64,000 nt of DNA from Calliopsis andreniformis (Eukaryota; Arthropoda; Insecta; Hymenoptera; Andrenidae): positions 868,001 to 932,000 of the forward strand of contig NC_135068.1 of NCBI RefSeq assembly GCF_051401765.1. The letters run 5' to 3'. Positions 25,793 to 39,221 of the stretch are shown piece by piece; position 1 is the first letter of the stretch; each line of letters begins with the position of its first letter. The translations under genes and the position numbers were made by a program. The notes below the pieces were generated by a model. It did no database searches and was not told the DNA's origin. It saw only the letters and a program-made list of their open reading frames with translations.

Positions 25793-28111
25793 AATCATGT
25801 GTCGTTGATTTCTAAGGCCCAAACTCCTCCATCTGGTGAAGCAACGCCCTTGGTTGAAGCCTAGCTTGCCCGGAACGTAGAATTGACCATTACTTTCGCA
25901 CTGGTTGCAATTATTCCTTTTACACGATGGGAAATCTGTTGTATTTATATTGTATTTTATGCTTCTGGCGTGCACCTCTAAGTCCCTCCTCTTCGATCTG
26001 GTGGTGCAACGCCCTAGGGTGAAGTCTAGGTTGCCCGGAACGTAGAAATGACCATTACGTTGACACCTGTTGCATCTGACCCTGTCATACTTTCGCAAAC
26101 CTGTTGTATTTATTTTGTATTTTAATCTTGTGGCGGTGATTTCTAAGGCCCAAGCTCATCAATCTGGTGATGCAACGCCCTGGAGTGAAGCCTAGCTTGC
26201 CCGGAACGTAGAAATGACCATTACTTTCGCACTGGTTCCGATTATTCCTTTTATACGATGGGAAATCTCTTGTATTTATATTGTATTTTATGCTTCTGGC
26301 GTTGACCTCTAAGGCCCTAACTATACGATTTGGTGAAGCAGCGCACTAGAGACAAGCCTACCTTGCCCGCAACGTTGAAATGACCATTACTTTGACTTCC
26401 GTTGGATCTGCTCCTGTCATACGTTCGCTAACCGGTTGTATTTATTATGTATTTTAATCATGTGGCGACAATTTCTAAGGCCCAAACTCATCCATCTGGT
26501 GAAGCAACGCCCTTGGTTGAAGCCTAGGATGCCCGGAACGTTAAAATGGCTATTACTTTCGCACTGGTTGCAATTATTCCTCTTATACGATGGGAAATCT
26601 GTTGCATTTATATTGTATTTTATGCTTCTGGCGTTGACTTCTAATGTCCAAACTCATCCACCTGGTGAGGCAACGCCCTGGAGTGAAGCCTAGCTTGCCC
26701 GGAACGTAGAAATGTCCATTACTTTCGCACTGGTTGCAATTATTCCTTTTATACGATGGGAAATCTGGTGTATTTATATCGTATTTTATGCTTCTGGCGT
26801 TGTCTACTAAGGCCCTAACGATTCGATCTGGAGCAGCAACGCCCTAGAGTGAAGCCTTGCTTGCCCGGAACGTAGAAATGACCATTACTTTGACACCCGT
26901 TGCATCTGCTCCTGTCATACGTTCGCAAACCTGTTGTATTTATCTTGTATTTTAATCTTGTGGCGATGATTTCTAAGGTCCAAGCTCATCCACCTGGTGA
27001 AGCAACGCCCTAGAGTGAAGCCTAGGTTGCCCGCATGTAGGAATGACCATTACTTTCGCACTGGTTCCAATTACTCCTTTTATACGATGGGAAATCTCTT
27101 GTATTTATATTGTATTTTATGCCTCTGGCGTTGACTTCTAAGGCCCCAACTATACGATTTGGTGAAGCAACGCCCTAGAGTGAAGCCTAGGTTGCCGCAC
27201 GTAGAAATGACCATTACCTTCGTACTGCTTTTAATTAATCCTTTTATGCGATGGGAAATCTGCTGTATTTATATTGTGTTTTACGCTCCTGGCGTTGACT
27301 TCTAAGGCCCTAACTCTTCGATCTGGAGGAGCAACGCCGTAGGGTGAAGGCTAGGTTGCTCGGAATGCAGAAATGCCCATTACTTTCACACTGATGGCAA
27401 TTACTCCTTTTATTCAATTGAAAAACTTTTGAATTTATATTGTATTTTAAGATTCTGCCTGTGACTTCTAAGGCCCTAACTATTCGATCTGGTGGAGCAA
27501 CGCCCTAGAGTGAAGCCTAGCTTGCCCGAAACTTAGAAATGACCATTACTTTGACTTCCGTTCCATCTGTTCCTGTCATACATTCGCAAACCTGTTGTAT
27601 TTATTTTGTATTTTATTCATGCGTCGATGATTTCGAAGGCCCAAACTCATCCATCTGGTGAAGCAACGCCCTTGGTTGAAGCCGAGTGTGCACGGAACGT
27701 TGAAATGACCTTTACGTTCACAGTGGTAGCAATTACTCCTCTTAAAGGATTGAAAGTCTGCTGCATTTATATTGTATTTTAATCCTCTGGGGTTGATTTC
27801 TAAGGTCCAAACGCATCCACCTGGTTACGAAACGCCATAGAGTGAAGCCTAGGTTGCCCGCACGTAGAAATGACCATTACCTTCGTACTGGTTGCAATTG
27901 TTCATTTTATACGACGGGAAATCTGTTGTAATTATATCGTATTTTAAGCTTCTGCCTTTGACTTCTAAGGCCCTAACTATTCGATCTGGTGGAGCAACGC
28001 CCTAGAGTGAAGCCTAGCTTGCCCGAAGCTGAGAAATGACCATTACTTTGACTTCCGTTGCATCTGCTCCTGTCATACGTTCGCAAACCTGTTGTATTTA
28101 TTTTGTATTTT
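25793..28111. repeat. 18-monomer block copy lacking four monomers (2319 bp)
   Basis: This segment runs with 18171 onward at an offset of 7622 bp (46 units) up to about 27945. It then jumps to sequence like that just before 21151: TTTTAAGCTTCTGCCTTTG, then GCCCGAAGCTGAGAAATG. Relative to the 18-unit block it lacks about 661 bp, four units. Its length nearly equals that of the neighbouring 14-unit repeats by coincidence, since its interior differs from theirs. Confidence 0.85.
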
Positions 28112-31095
28112 AATCATGTGTCGTTGATTTCTAAGGCCCAAACTCCTCCATCTGGTGAAGCAACGCCCTTGGTTGAAGCCTAGCTTGCCCGGAACGTAGA
28201 AATGACCATTACTTTCGCACTGGTTGCAATTATTCCTTTTACACGATGGGAAATCTGTTGTATTTATATTGTATTTTATGCTTCTGGCGTGCACCTCTAA
28301 GTCCCTCCTCTTCGATCTGGTGGTGCAACGCCCTAGGGTGAAGTCTAGGTTGCCCGGAACGTAGAAATGACCATTACGTTGACACCTGTTGCATCTGACC
28401 CTGTCATACTTTCGCAAACCTGTTGTATTTATTTTGTATTTTAATCTTGTGGCGATGATTTCTAAGGCCCAAACTCATCAATCTGGTGAAGCAACGCCCT
28501 GGAGTGAAGCCTAGCTTGCCCGGAACGTAGAAATGACCATTACTTTCGCACTGGTTCCGATTATTCCTTTTATACGATGGGAAATCTCTTGTATTTATAT
28601 TGTATTTTATGCTTCTGGCGTTGACCTCTAAGGCCCTAACTATACGATTTGGTGAAGCAGCGCACTAGAGACAAGCCTACCTTGCCCGCAACGTTGAAAT
28701 GACCATTACTTTGACTTCCGTTGGATCTGCTCCTGTTATACGTTCGCTAACCGGATGTATTTATTATGTATTTTAATCATGTGGCGACAATTTCTAAGGC
28801 CCAAACTCATCCATCTGGTGAAGCAACGCCCTTGGTTGAAGCCTAGGATGCCCGGAACGTTAAAATGGCTATTACTTTCGCACTGGTTGCAATTATTCCT
28901 CTTATACGATGGGAAATCTGTTGCATTTATATTGTATTTTATGCTTCTGGCGTTGACTTCTAATGTCCAAACTCATCCACCTGGTGAGGCAACGCCCTGG
29001 AGTGAAGCCTAGCTTGCCCGGAACGTTGAAATGGCCATTACTCTCGCACTGGTTGCAATTATTCCTTTTATGCGATTGGAAATCTGTTTTATATATATTG
29101 TATTTTATGCTTCTGGCGTTGACTCCTAAGGCCCTAACTATTCGATCTGGTGGAGCAACGCCCTGGAGTGAAGCCTAGCTTGCCCGGAACGTAGAAATGA
29201 CCATTGCTTTGACTTCCGTTGCATCTTCTCCTGTCATACGTTCGCAAACCTGTTGTGTTTATTTTGTATTTTTATATTGTGGCGATCATTTCTATGGTCC
29301 AAACTCATCCATCTGGTGAAGCAGCGTCCTTGGTTGAAGCCTAGTTTGCCAGTAACGTTGAAATGACCTTTACGTTCACACTGCTAGCAATTATTCCTCT
29401 TATACGATTGAAAATCTATTGTATTTATATTGTATTTTATGCTCCTGGCGTTGACTTCTGAGGCCCATACTCATCCATCTGGTGTAGAAACGTCCTTGGT
29501 TAAAACCTAGGTTGCCCGGAACGTTGAAATGACCTTTACGTTCACGCTGGTAGCAATTATTCCTCTTTTAGGATAGAAAATCTGCTGTATTTATATTTTA
29601 TTTTAATACTTTGGCGTTGATTTCTAAGGTCCAAACTCATCCACCTGGTGAGGCAACACCCTAGAGCGAAGCCTAGGTTGCCCGGAACGTTAACATGACC
29701 TTTACTTTCACACTGGTTGCAATTATTCCTTTTACACGATGGGAAATCTGTTGTATTTATATTGTATTTTATGCTTCTGGCGTGCACCTCTAAGTCGCTC
29801 CTCTTCGATCTGGTGGTGCAACGCCCTAGAGTGAAGCCTAGGTTGCCCGGAACATAGAAATGACCATTACGTTGACACCTGTTGCATCTGACCCTGTCAT
29901 ACTTTCGCAAACCTGTTGTATTTATTTTGTATTTTAATCTTGTGGCGATGATTTCTAAGGCCCAAACTCATCAATCTGGTGAAGCAACGCTCTGGAGTGA
30001 AGCCTAGCTAGCCCGGAACGTAGAAATGACCATTACTTTCGCACTGGTTCCAATTATTCCTTTTATACGATGGGAAATCTCTTGTATTTATATTGTATTT
30101 TATGCTTCTGGCGTTGACTTCTAAGGCCCTAACTATACGATTTGGTGAAGCAGCGCACTAGAGACAAGCCTACCTTGTCCGGAACGTTGAAATGATCATT
30201 ACTTTGACTTCCGTTGTATCTGCTCCTGTCATACGTTCGCAAACCGGTTGGATTTATTATGTATTTTAATCATGTGGCCACAATTTCTAAGGCCCAAACT
30301 CATCCATCTGGTGAAGCAACGCCCTTGGTTGAAGCCTGGGTTGCCCGGAACGTTAAAATGGCTATTACTTTCGCACTGGTTGCAATTATTCCTCTTATAC
30401 GATGGGAAATCTGTTGCATTTATATTGTATTTTATGCTTCTGGCGTTGACTTCTAATGTCCAAACTCATCCACCTGGTGAGGCAACGCCCTGGAGTGAAG
30501 CCTAGCTTGCCCGGAACGTAGAAATGTCCATTACTTTCGCACTGGCTGCAGTTATTCCTTTTATACGATGGGAAATCTGTTGTATTTATATCGTATTTTA
30601 TGCTTCTGGCGTTGACTTCTAAGGCCCTAACGATTCGATCTGGAGGAGCAACGCCCTAGAGTGAGGCCTTGCTTGCCCGGAACGTAGAAATGACCATTAC
30701 TTTGACACCCGTTGCATCTGCTCCTGTCATACGTTCGCAAACCTGTTGTATTTATTTTGTGTTTTAACCTTGTGGCGATGATTTCTAAGGTCCAAACTCA
30801 TCCACCTGGTGAAGCAACGCCCTAGAGTGAAGCCTAGGTTGCCCGCATGTAGGAATGACCATTACTTTCGCACTGGTTCCAATTACTCCTTTTATACGAT
30901 GGGAAATCTCTTGTATTTATATTGTATTTTATGCCTCTGGCGTTGACTTCTAAGGCCCCACCTATACGATTTGGTGAAGCAACGCCCTAGAGGGAAGCCT
31001 AGGTTGCCCGCACGTAGAAATGACCATTACCTTCGTACTGGTTTTAATTAATCCTTTTATGCGATGGGAAATCTGCTGTATTTATATTGTGTTTT
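27283..31095. repeat. 23-monomer higher-order repeat, copy 1 (3813 bp)
   Basis: Counted from the unit starting ACGCTCCTGGCGTTGAC. The same start recurs at 31096 and 34909. The first monomer differs from copy 2 at about six sites, while later units are nearly identical. The block includes the marks TTAAGATTCTGCCT, GTGTGCACGG, GGCGTGCACCTC (twice), CAGCGCACTAGAGAC and GCTAGCCCGGAACG. Its start overlaps the end of the shortened 18-unit block. Confidence 0.92.
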
Positions 31096-34000
31096 ACGCT
31101 CCTGGCGTTGACTTCCAAGGCCCAAACTCCTCGATCTGGTGGAGCTACGCCGTAGAGTGAAGGCTAGGTTGCTCGGAATGCAGAAATGCCCATTACTTTC
31201 ACACTGATGGCAATTACTCCTTTTATTCAATTGAAAAACTTTTGAATTTATATTGTATTTTAAGATTCTGCCTTTGACTTCTAAGGCCCTAACTATTCGA
31301 TCTGGTGGAGCAACGCCCTAGAGTGAAGCCTAGCTTGCCCGAAACTTAGAAATGACCATTACTTTGACTTCCGTTCCATCTGTTCCTGTCATACATTCGC
31401 AAACCTGTTGTATTTATTTTGTATTTTAATCATGCGTCGATGATTTCGAAGGCCCAAACTCATCCATCTGGTGAAGCAACGCCCTTGGTTGAAGCCGAGT
31501 GTGCACGGAACGTTGAAATGACCTTTACGTTCACAGTGGTCGCAATTACTCCTCTTAAAGGATTGAAAGTCTGCTGCATTTATATTGTATTTTAATCCTC
31601 TGGGGTTGATTTCTAAGGTCCAAACGCATCCACCTGGTTACGAAACGCCATAGAGTGAAGCCTAGGTTGCCCGCACGTAGAAATGACCATTACCTTCGTA
31701 CTGGTTGCAATTGTTCATTTTATACGACGGGAAATCTGTTGTAATTATATCGTATTTTAAGCTTCTGCCTTTGACTTCTAAGGCCCTAACTATTCCATCT
31801 GGTGGAGCAACGCCCTAGAGTGAAGCCTAGCTTGCCCGAAGCTGAGAAATGACCATTACTTTGACTTCCGTTGCATCTGCTCCTGTCATACGTTCGCAAA
31901 CCTGTTGTATTTATTTTGTATTTTAATCATGTGTCGTTGATTTCTAAGGCCCAAACTCCTCCATCTGGTGAAGCAACGCCCTTGGTTGAAGCCTAGCTTG
32001 CCCGGAACGTAGAAATGACCATTACTTTCGCACTGGTTGCAATTATTCCTTTTACACGATGGGAAATCTGTTGTATTTATATTGTATTTTATTCTTCTGG
32101 CGTGCACCTCTAAGTCCCTCCTCTTCGATCTGGTGGTGCAACGCCCTAGGGTGAAGTCTAGGTTGCCCGGAACGTAGAAATGACCATTACGTTGACACCT
32201 GTTGCATCTGACCCTGTCATACTTTCGCAAACCTGTTGTATTTATTTTGTATTTTAATCTTGTGGCGATGATTTCTAAGGCCCAAACTCATCAATCTGGT
32301 GAAGCAACGCCCTGGAGTGAAGCCTAGCTTGCCCGGAACGTAGAAATGACCATTACTTTCGCACTGGTTCCGATTATTCCTTTTATACGATGGAACATCT
32401 CTTGTATTTATATTGTATTTTATGCTTCTGGCGTTGACCTCTAAGGCCCTAACTATACGATTTGGTGAAGCAGCGCACTAGAGACAAGCCTACCTTGCCC
32501 GCAACGTTGAAATGACCATTACTTTGACTTCCGTTGGATCTGCTCCTGTTATACGTTCGCTAACCGGTTGTATTTATTATGTATTTTAATCATGTGGCGA
32601 CAATTTCTAAGGCCCAAACTCATCCATCTGGTGAAGCAACGCCCTTGGTTGAAGCCTAGGATGCCCGGAACGTTAAAATGGCTATTACTTTCGCACTGGT
32701 TGCAATTATTCCTCTTATACGATGGGAAATCTGTTGCATTTATATTGTATTTTATGCTTCTGGCGTTGACTTCTAATGTCCAAACTCATCCACCTGGTGA
32801 GGCAACGCCCTGGAGTGAAGCCTAGCTTGCCCGGAACGTTGAAATGGCCATTACTCTCGCACTGGTTGCAATTATTCCTTTTATGCGATTGGAAATCTGT
32901 TTTATATATATTGTATTTTATGCTTCTGGCGTTGACTCCTAAGGCCCTAACTATTCGATCTGGTGGAGCAACGCCCTGGAGTGAAGCCTAGCTTGCCCGG
33001 AACGTAGAAATGACCATTGCTTTGACTTCCGTTGCATCTTCTCCTGTCATACGTTCGCAAACCTGTTGTGTTTATTTTGTATTTTTATATTGTGGCGATC
33101 ATTTCTATGGTCCAAACTCATCCATCTGGTGAAGCAGCGTCCTTGGTTGAAGCCTAGTTTGCCAGTAACGTTGAAATGACCTTTACGTTCACACTGCTAG
33201 CAATTATTCCTCTTATACGATTGAAAATCTATTGTATTTATATTGTATTTTATGCTCCTGGCGTTGACTTCTGAGGCCCATACTCATCCATCTGGTGTAG
33301 AAACGTCCTTGGTTAAAACCTAGGTTGCCCGGAACGTTGAAATGACCTTTACGTTCACGCTGGTAGCAATTATTCCTCTTTTAGGATAGAAAATCTGCTG
33401 TATTTATATTTTATTTTAATACTTTGGCGTTGATTTCTAAGGTCCAAACTCATCCACCTGGTGAGGCAACACCCTAGAGCGAAGCCTAGGTTGCCCGGAA
33501 CGTTAACATGACCTTTACTTTCACACTGGTTGCAATTATTCCTTTTACACGATGGGAAATCTGTTGTATTTATATTGTATTTTATGCTTCTGGCGTGCAC
33601 CTCTAAGTCGCTCCTCTTCGATCTGGTGGTGCAACGCCCTAGAGTGAAGCCTAGGTTGCCCGGAACATAGAAATGACCATTACGTTGACACCTGTTGCAT
33701 CTGACCCTGTCATACTTTCGCAAACCTGTTGTATTTATTTTGTATTTTAATCTTGTGGCGATGATTTCTAAGGCCCAAACTCATCAATCTGGTGAAGCAA
33801 CGCTCTGGAGTGAAGCCTAGCTAGCCCGGAACGTAGAAATGACCATTACTTTCGCACTGGTTCCAATTATTCCTTTTATACGATGGGAAATCTCTTGTAT
33901 TTATATTGTATTTTATGCTTCTGGCGTTGACTTCTAAGGCCCTAACTATACGATTTGGTGAAGCAGCGCACTAGAGACAAGCCTACCTTGTCCGGAACGT

Positions 34001-34908
34001 TGAAATGATCATTACTTTGACTTCCGTTGTATCTGCTCCTGTCATACGTTCGCAAACCGGTTGGATTTATTATGTATTTTAATCATGTGGCCACAATTTC
34101 TAAGGCCCAAACTCATCCATCTGGTGAAGCAACGCCCTTGGTTGAAGCCTGGGTTGCCCGGAACGTTAAAATGGCTATTACTTTCGCACTGGTTGCAATT
34201 ATTCCTCTTATACGATGGGAAATCTGTTGCATTTATATTGTATTTTATGCTTCTGGCGTTGACTTCTAATGTCCAAACTCATCCACCTGGTGAGGCAACG
34301 CCCTGGAGTGAAGCCTAGCTTGCCCGGAACGTAGAAATGTCCATTACTTTCGCACTGGCTGCAGTTATTCCTTTTATGCGATGGGAAATCTGTTGTATTT
34401 ATATCGTATTTTATGCTTCTGGCGTTGACTTCTAAGGCCCTAACGATTCGATCTGGAGGAGCAACGCCCTAGAGTGAGGCCTTGCTTGCCCGGAACGTAG
34501 AAATGACCATTACTTTGACACCCGTTGCATCTGCTCCTGTCATACGTTCGCAAACCTGTTGTATTTATTTTGTGTTTTAACCTTGTGGCGATGATTTCTA
34601 AGGTCCAAACTCATCCACCTGGTGAAGCAACGCCCTAGAGTGAAGCCTAGGTTGCCCGCATGTAGGAATGACCATTACTTTCGCACTGGTTCCAATTACT
34701 CCTTTTATACGATGGGAAATCTCTTGTATTTATATTGTATTTTATGCCTCTGGCGTTGACTTCTAAGGCCCCACCTATACGATTTGGTGAAGCAACGCCC
34801 TAGAGGGAAGCCTAGGTTGCCCGCACGTAGAAATGACCATTACCTTCGTACTGGTTTTAATTAATCCTTTTATGCGATGGGAAATCTGCTGTATTTATAT
34901 TGTGTTTT
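31096..34908. repeat. 23-monomer higher-order repeat, copy 2 (3813 bp)
   Basis: Tandem neighbour of 27283-31095, collinear throughout at 3813 bp. Differences I noticed are single bases, such as GATGGGAAATC becoming GATGGAACATC near 32392 and ATGCTTCTGG becoming ATTCTTCTGG near 32093. With its partner it is the longest near-perfect tandem duplication in the window. Confidence 0.92.
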
Positions 34909-35571
34909 ACGCTCCTGGCGTTGACTTCCAAGGCCCAAACTCCTCGATCTGGTGGAGCTACGCCGTAGAGTGAAGGCTAGGTTGCTCGGAATGCAGAAAT
35001 GCCCATTACTTTCACACTGATGGCAATTACTCCTTTTATTCAATTGAAAAACTGTTGAATTTATATTGTATTTTAAGCTTCTGCCTTTGACTTCTAAGGC
35101 CCTAACTATTCGATCTGGTGGAGCAACGCCCTAGAGTGAAGCCTAGCTTGCCCGAAACTTAGAAATGACCGTTACTTTGACTTCCGTTGCATCTGCTCCT
35201 GTCATACATTCGCAAACCTGTTGTATTTATTTTGTATTTTTATCATGCGTCGATGATTTCTAAGGCCCAACCTCATCCATCTGGTGAAGCAACGCCCTTG
35301 GTTGAAGCCGAGTGTGCACGGAACGTTGAAATGACCTTTACGTTCACAGTGGTAACAATTATTCCTCTTAAACGATTGAAAGTCTGCTGCATTTATATTG
35401 TATTTTAATCCTCTGGGGTTGATTTCTAAGGTCCAAACGCATCCACCTGGTTACGAAACGCCATAGAGTGAAGCCTAGGTTGCCCGCACGTAGAAATGAC
35501 CATTACCTTCGTACTGGTTGCAATTGTTCATTTTATACGACGGGAAATCTGTTGTAATTATATTGTATTTT
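34909..35571. repeat. 23-monomer higher-order repeat, partial third copy (four monomers)
   Basis: The first unit is the same as 31096 onward (CCAAGGCCCAAACTCCTCG, GGAGCTACGCCG). The next three follow the same order but carry more differences, for example CCGTTGCATCTGCTCC where copies 1 and 2 have CCGTTCCATCTGTTCC. At 35572 the array changes to a unit with GGAGGAGCAACGCCC and GAAGCCTTGCTTGCC, ending the block. Confidence 0.82.
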
Positions 35572-37397
35572 ATGCTTCTGGCGTTGACTTCTAAGGCCCT
35601 AACTATTCGATCTGGAGGAGCAACGCCCTAGAGTGAAGCCTTGCTTGCCCGGAACGTAGAAATGACCATTACTTTGACACCCGTTGCATCTGCTCCTGTC
35701 ATACGTTCGCAAACCTGTTGTATTTATTTTGTGTTTTAATCTTGTGGCGATGATTTCTAAGCTCCAAACTCATCCACCTGGTGAAGCAACGCCCTAGAGT
35801 GAAGCCTAGCTTGCCAGGAACGTAGAAATGGCCATTACTTTGAGACCCGTTGAATCTGCGCCTGTCATTCGTTCTCAAGCCTGTTGTATTTATTTTGTAT
35901 TTTAATCATGTGGCGATGATTTCTAAGGCCCAAAGTCATGCATCTGGTGAAGCAACACCCTTGGTTGAAGCCTAGGATTCCCGGAACATTGGAATGACCT
36001 TTACGTTCTCACTGGTAGCAATTATTCCTCTTATACGATTGAAAATCTGCTGTATTTATATTGCATTTTACGCTCCTGGTGTTGACTTCTAAGGCCCTAA
36101 CTATTCGATCTGGGGGACCAACGCCGTAGAGTGAAGGCTATGTTGTCCGGAATGTAGAAATGACCATTACTTTCACACTGATGGCAATTACTCCTGTGCT
36201 TCAATTGAAAAACAGTTGAATTTATATTGTATTTTGCGCTCCTGGCGTTGACTTCTAAGGCCCTAACTCTTCGATCTGGGGGACCAACGCCGTAGACTGA
36301 AGGCAATGTTGCCTGGTATGTAGAAATGGCCACTACTTTCACACTGATGGCAATTACTCCATTTATTCAATTGAAAAACTGTTGAATTTATATTGTATTT
36401 TATGCTCCTGGCGATGACTTCTAAGGCCCTAGCTATACGATCTGCTGGAGCAACGCCCTAGAGTGAAGCCTTGGTTACCCGGAACGCAGAAATGACCATT
36501 ACTTTTACACCCGTTGCATCTGCTCCCGTCATACGATCGCATACCTGTTGTATTTATTTTGTATTTTAATCATGTGGCGATGATTTCTAAGGCCCGAACT
36601 CATCCATCTGGTGAAGCAACGCCCTTGGTTGAAGCCTGGGTTTCCCAGAACGTTGAAATGATCTTTACGTTCACACTGGTAGCAATTATTCCTCTTATAC
36701 GACGGAAAATCTGCTGTGTTTATATTGTATTTTATGCTCCTGGCCTTGACTTCTAAGGCCCTAACTCTTCGATCTGGAGGACCAACGCCGTAGAGTGAAG
36801 GCTAGGTTGCCCGGAATGTAGAAATGGCCATTACTTTCACACTGATGGCAATTACTCCTTTTATTCAATTGAGAAACTGATGAATTTATATTGTATTTTA
36901 TGCTCCTGGCGTTGAGTTCTAAGGCCCTAACTATTCGATCTGGTGGAACAACGCCCTAGAGTGAAGCCTAGCTTGCCAGGAACGTAGAAATGGCCATTAC
37001 TTTGACATCCATTGCATCTGCTCCTGTCGTACGTCCGCATACCTGTTGTATTTATTTTGTATTTTAATAATGTGGCGATGATTTCTATGAACCAAACTCA
37101 TCCATCTGGTGAAGCAACGGCCTAGAGTGAAGCCCAGCTTGCCCGGAACGTAGAAATCTCCATTACTTTGACTTCCGTTGCATCTGCTCCTGTCATAGGT
37201 TCGCAAACCTGTTGTATTTATTTTGTAGTTTAATCATGTGCCGATGATTTCTACGGCCCAAACTCATCCATCTGGTGAAGCAACGCCCTTGGTTGAAGCC
37301 TAGGATTCCCAGAACGTTGAAATGACCTTTACGTTCACACTGGTAGCAATTATTCCTCTTATACGATTGAAAATCTGCTGTATTTATATAGTATTTT
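35572..37397. repeat. Start of 25-monomer duplication (4147 bp spacing)
   Basis: About 35820-36830 recurs at 39967-40980, exactly 4147 bp (25 units) downstream. The unusual TGAGACCCGTTGAATCTGCG, CATTCGTTCTCAAGCC and GGGGGACCAACGCCG are shared. The part at about 36860-37210 instead pairs with about 39680-40025 (2819 bp, 17 units), so the second copy was rearranged. Types run mostly C, A, B. No gene is seen. Confidence 0.85.
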
Positions 37398-38226
37398 AAG
37401 CTCCTGGCGTTAACTTCTAAGGCCCTAACTCTTCGATGTGGTGGAACAACGCCGTATAGTGAAGGCTAGGTTGCCTGGAATGTAGAAATGCCCATTACTT
37501 TCACACTGATGGCAGTTACTCCTTTTATTCAATTGAAAAACTGTTGCATTTATATTGCATTTTATGCTTCTGCCGTAGACTTCTACGGCCCTAACTGTTC
37601 GATCTGGTGGATCAACGCCCCAGAGTGAAGCCTAGCTTGCCAGGAATGTAGAAATGGCCATTACTTTGACATCCATTGTATCTGCTCCTGACATACGTTC
37701 GCACACCTGTTGTATTTATTTTGTATTTTAATCATGTGGCGCTGATTTCTATGGCCCAAACTCAGCCATCTGGTGAAGCAACGCCCTCGGCTGAAGCCTG
37801 GGTTGCCCGGAACGCTGAAATGACCTTTACGTTCACACTGGTAGCAATTATTCCTCTTATACGATTGAAAATATGCTGTATTTATATTGTATTTTTTGCT
37901 CCTGACGTTTACTTCTAAGGCCCTAACTCTTCGATCTGGAGGAGCCACGCCCTCGAAAAACGCTAGGTTGCCCGGAATGTAGAAATGGCCATTACTTTCA
38001 CACTGATGGCAATTACCCCTTTTATTCAATTGAAAAACTGTGGAATCTATATTGTATTTTATGCTTCTGGCGTTGACTTCTAAGGCTCTAGCTATTCGAT
38101 CTGGTGATGCAACGTTCTAGAGTGAAGCCTAGGTTGCCCGGAACGTAGAAATGACCATTACTTTCGCACTGGTTGCAATTATTCCTTTTATACGATGGGA
38201 AATCTGTTGTATTTATATTGTATTTT
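37398..38226. repeat. Five-monomer repeat, copy 1 (829 bp)
   Basis: Units in the order C, A, B, C, A (the last A has the CGCACTGG tail). Diagnostic marks are CTCCTGGCGTTAACTTC, TTCTGCCGTAGACTTC, GGCGCTGATTTCTATGG, CCTGACGTTTACTTC and GCCACGCCCTCGAAAAACGC. The next copy abuts directly. Confidence 0.93.
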
Positions 38227-39055
38227 ATGCTCCTGGCGTTAACTTCTAAGGCCCTAACTCTTCGATGTCTTGGAACAACGCCGTATAGTGAAGGCTAGGT
38301 TGCCTGGAATGTAGAAATGCCCATTACTTTCACACTGATGGCAGTTACTCCTTTTATTCAATTGAAAAACTGTTGCATTTATATTGCATTTTATGCTTCT
38401 GCCGTAGACTTCTAAGGCCCTAACTATTCGATCTGGTGGATCAACGCCCCAGAGTGAAGCCTAGCTTCCCAGGAATGTAGAAATGGCCATTACTTTGACA
38501 TCCATTTTATCTGCTCCTGACATACGTTCGCACACCTGTTGTATTTATTTTGTATTTTAATCATGTGGCGCTGATTTCTATGGCCCAAACTCAGCCATCT
38601 GGTGAAGCAACGCCCTCGGCTGAAGCCTGGGTTGCCCGGAACGCTGAAATGACCTTTACGTTCACACTGGTAGCAATTATTCCTCTTATACGATTGAAAA
38701 TATGCTGTATTTATATTGTATTTTTTGCTCCTGACGTTTACTTCTAAGGCCCTAACTCTTCGATCTGGAGGAGCCACGCCCTCGAAAAACGCTAGGTTGC
38801 CCGGAATGTAGAAATGGCCATTACTTTCACACTGATGGCAATTACCCCTTTTATTCAATTGAAAAACTGTGGAATCTATATTGTATTTTATGCTTCTGGC
38901 GTTGACTTCTAAGGCTCTAGCTATTCGATCTGGTGATGCAACGTTCTAGAGTGAAGCCTTGGTTGCCCGGAACGTAGAAATGACCATTACTTTCGCACTG
39001 GTTGCAATTATTCCTTTTATACGATGGGAAATCTGTTGTATTTATATTGTATTTT
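38227..39055. repeat. Five-monomer repeat, copy 2 (829 bp)
   Basis: Direct tandem copy of 37398-38226, the same length to the base. By eye I count about eight differences, for example GATGTGGTGG becoming GATGTCTTGG, CTTGCCAGG becoming CTTCCCAGG, and CATTGTATC becoming CATTTTATC. About 99 percent identity implies a very recent duplication, or an assembly duplicate. Confidence 0.93.
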
Positions 39056-39221
39056 ATGCTTCTGGCGTTGACTTCTAAGGCCCTAACTATTCGATCTGGT
39101 GCAGCAGTGCCCTAGAGTGAAGCCTAGCTTGCCCGGAACGTAGAAATGACCATTACTTTGACATTCCGTGCATCTGCTCCTGTCATACGTTCGCATACCT
39201 GTTGTATTTATTTTGTATTTT
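39056..39221. repeat. Type A monomer, clean example
   Basis: This 166 bp unit starts ATGCTTCTGGCGTTGAC, carries CTAACTATTCGATCTGG in its head, and has the tail ACTTTGACATTCCGTGCATC followed by CATACGTTCGCATACC and TTATTTTGTATTTT. Type A is one of the commonest units in the window. Its tail is shared by essentially all units that precede a B or D head beginning AATC. A second version of A with the tail CTTTCGCACTGGTTGC is also common, so heads and tails are separable modules. Type names are mine. Confidence 0.9.
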
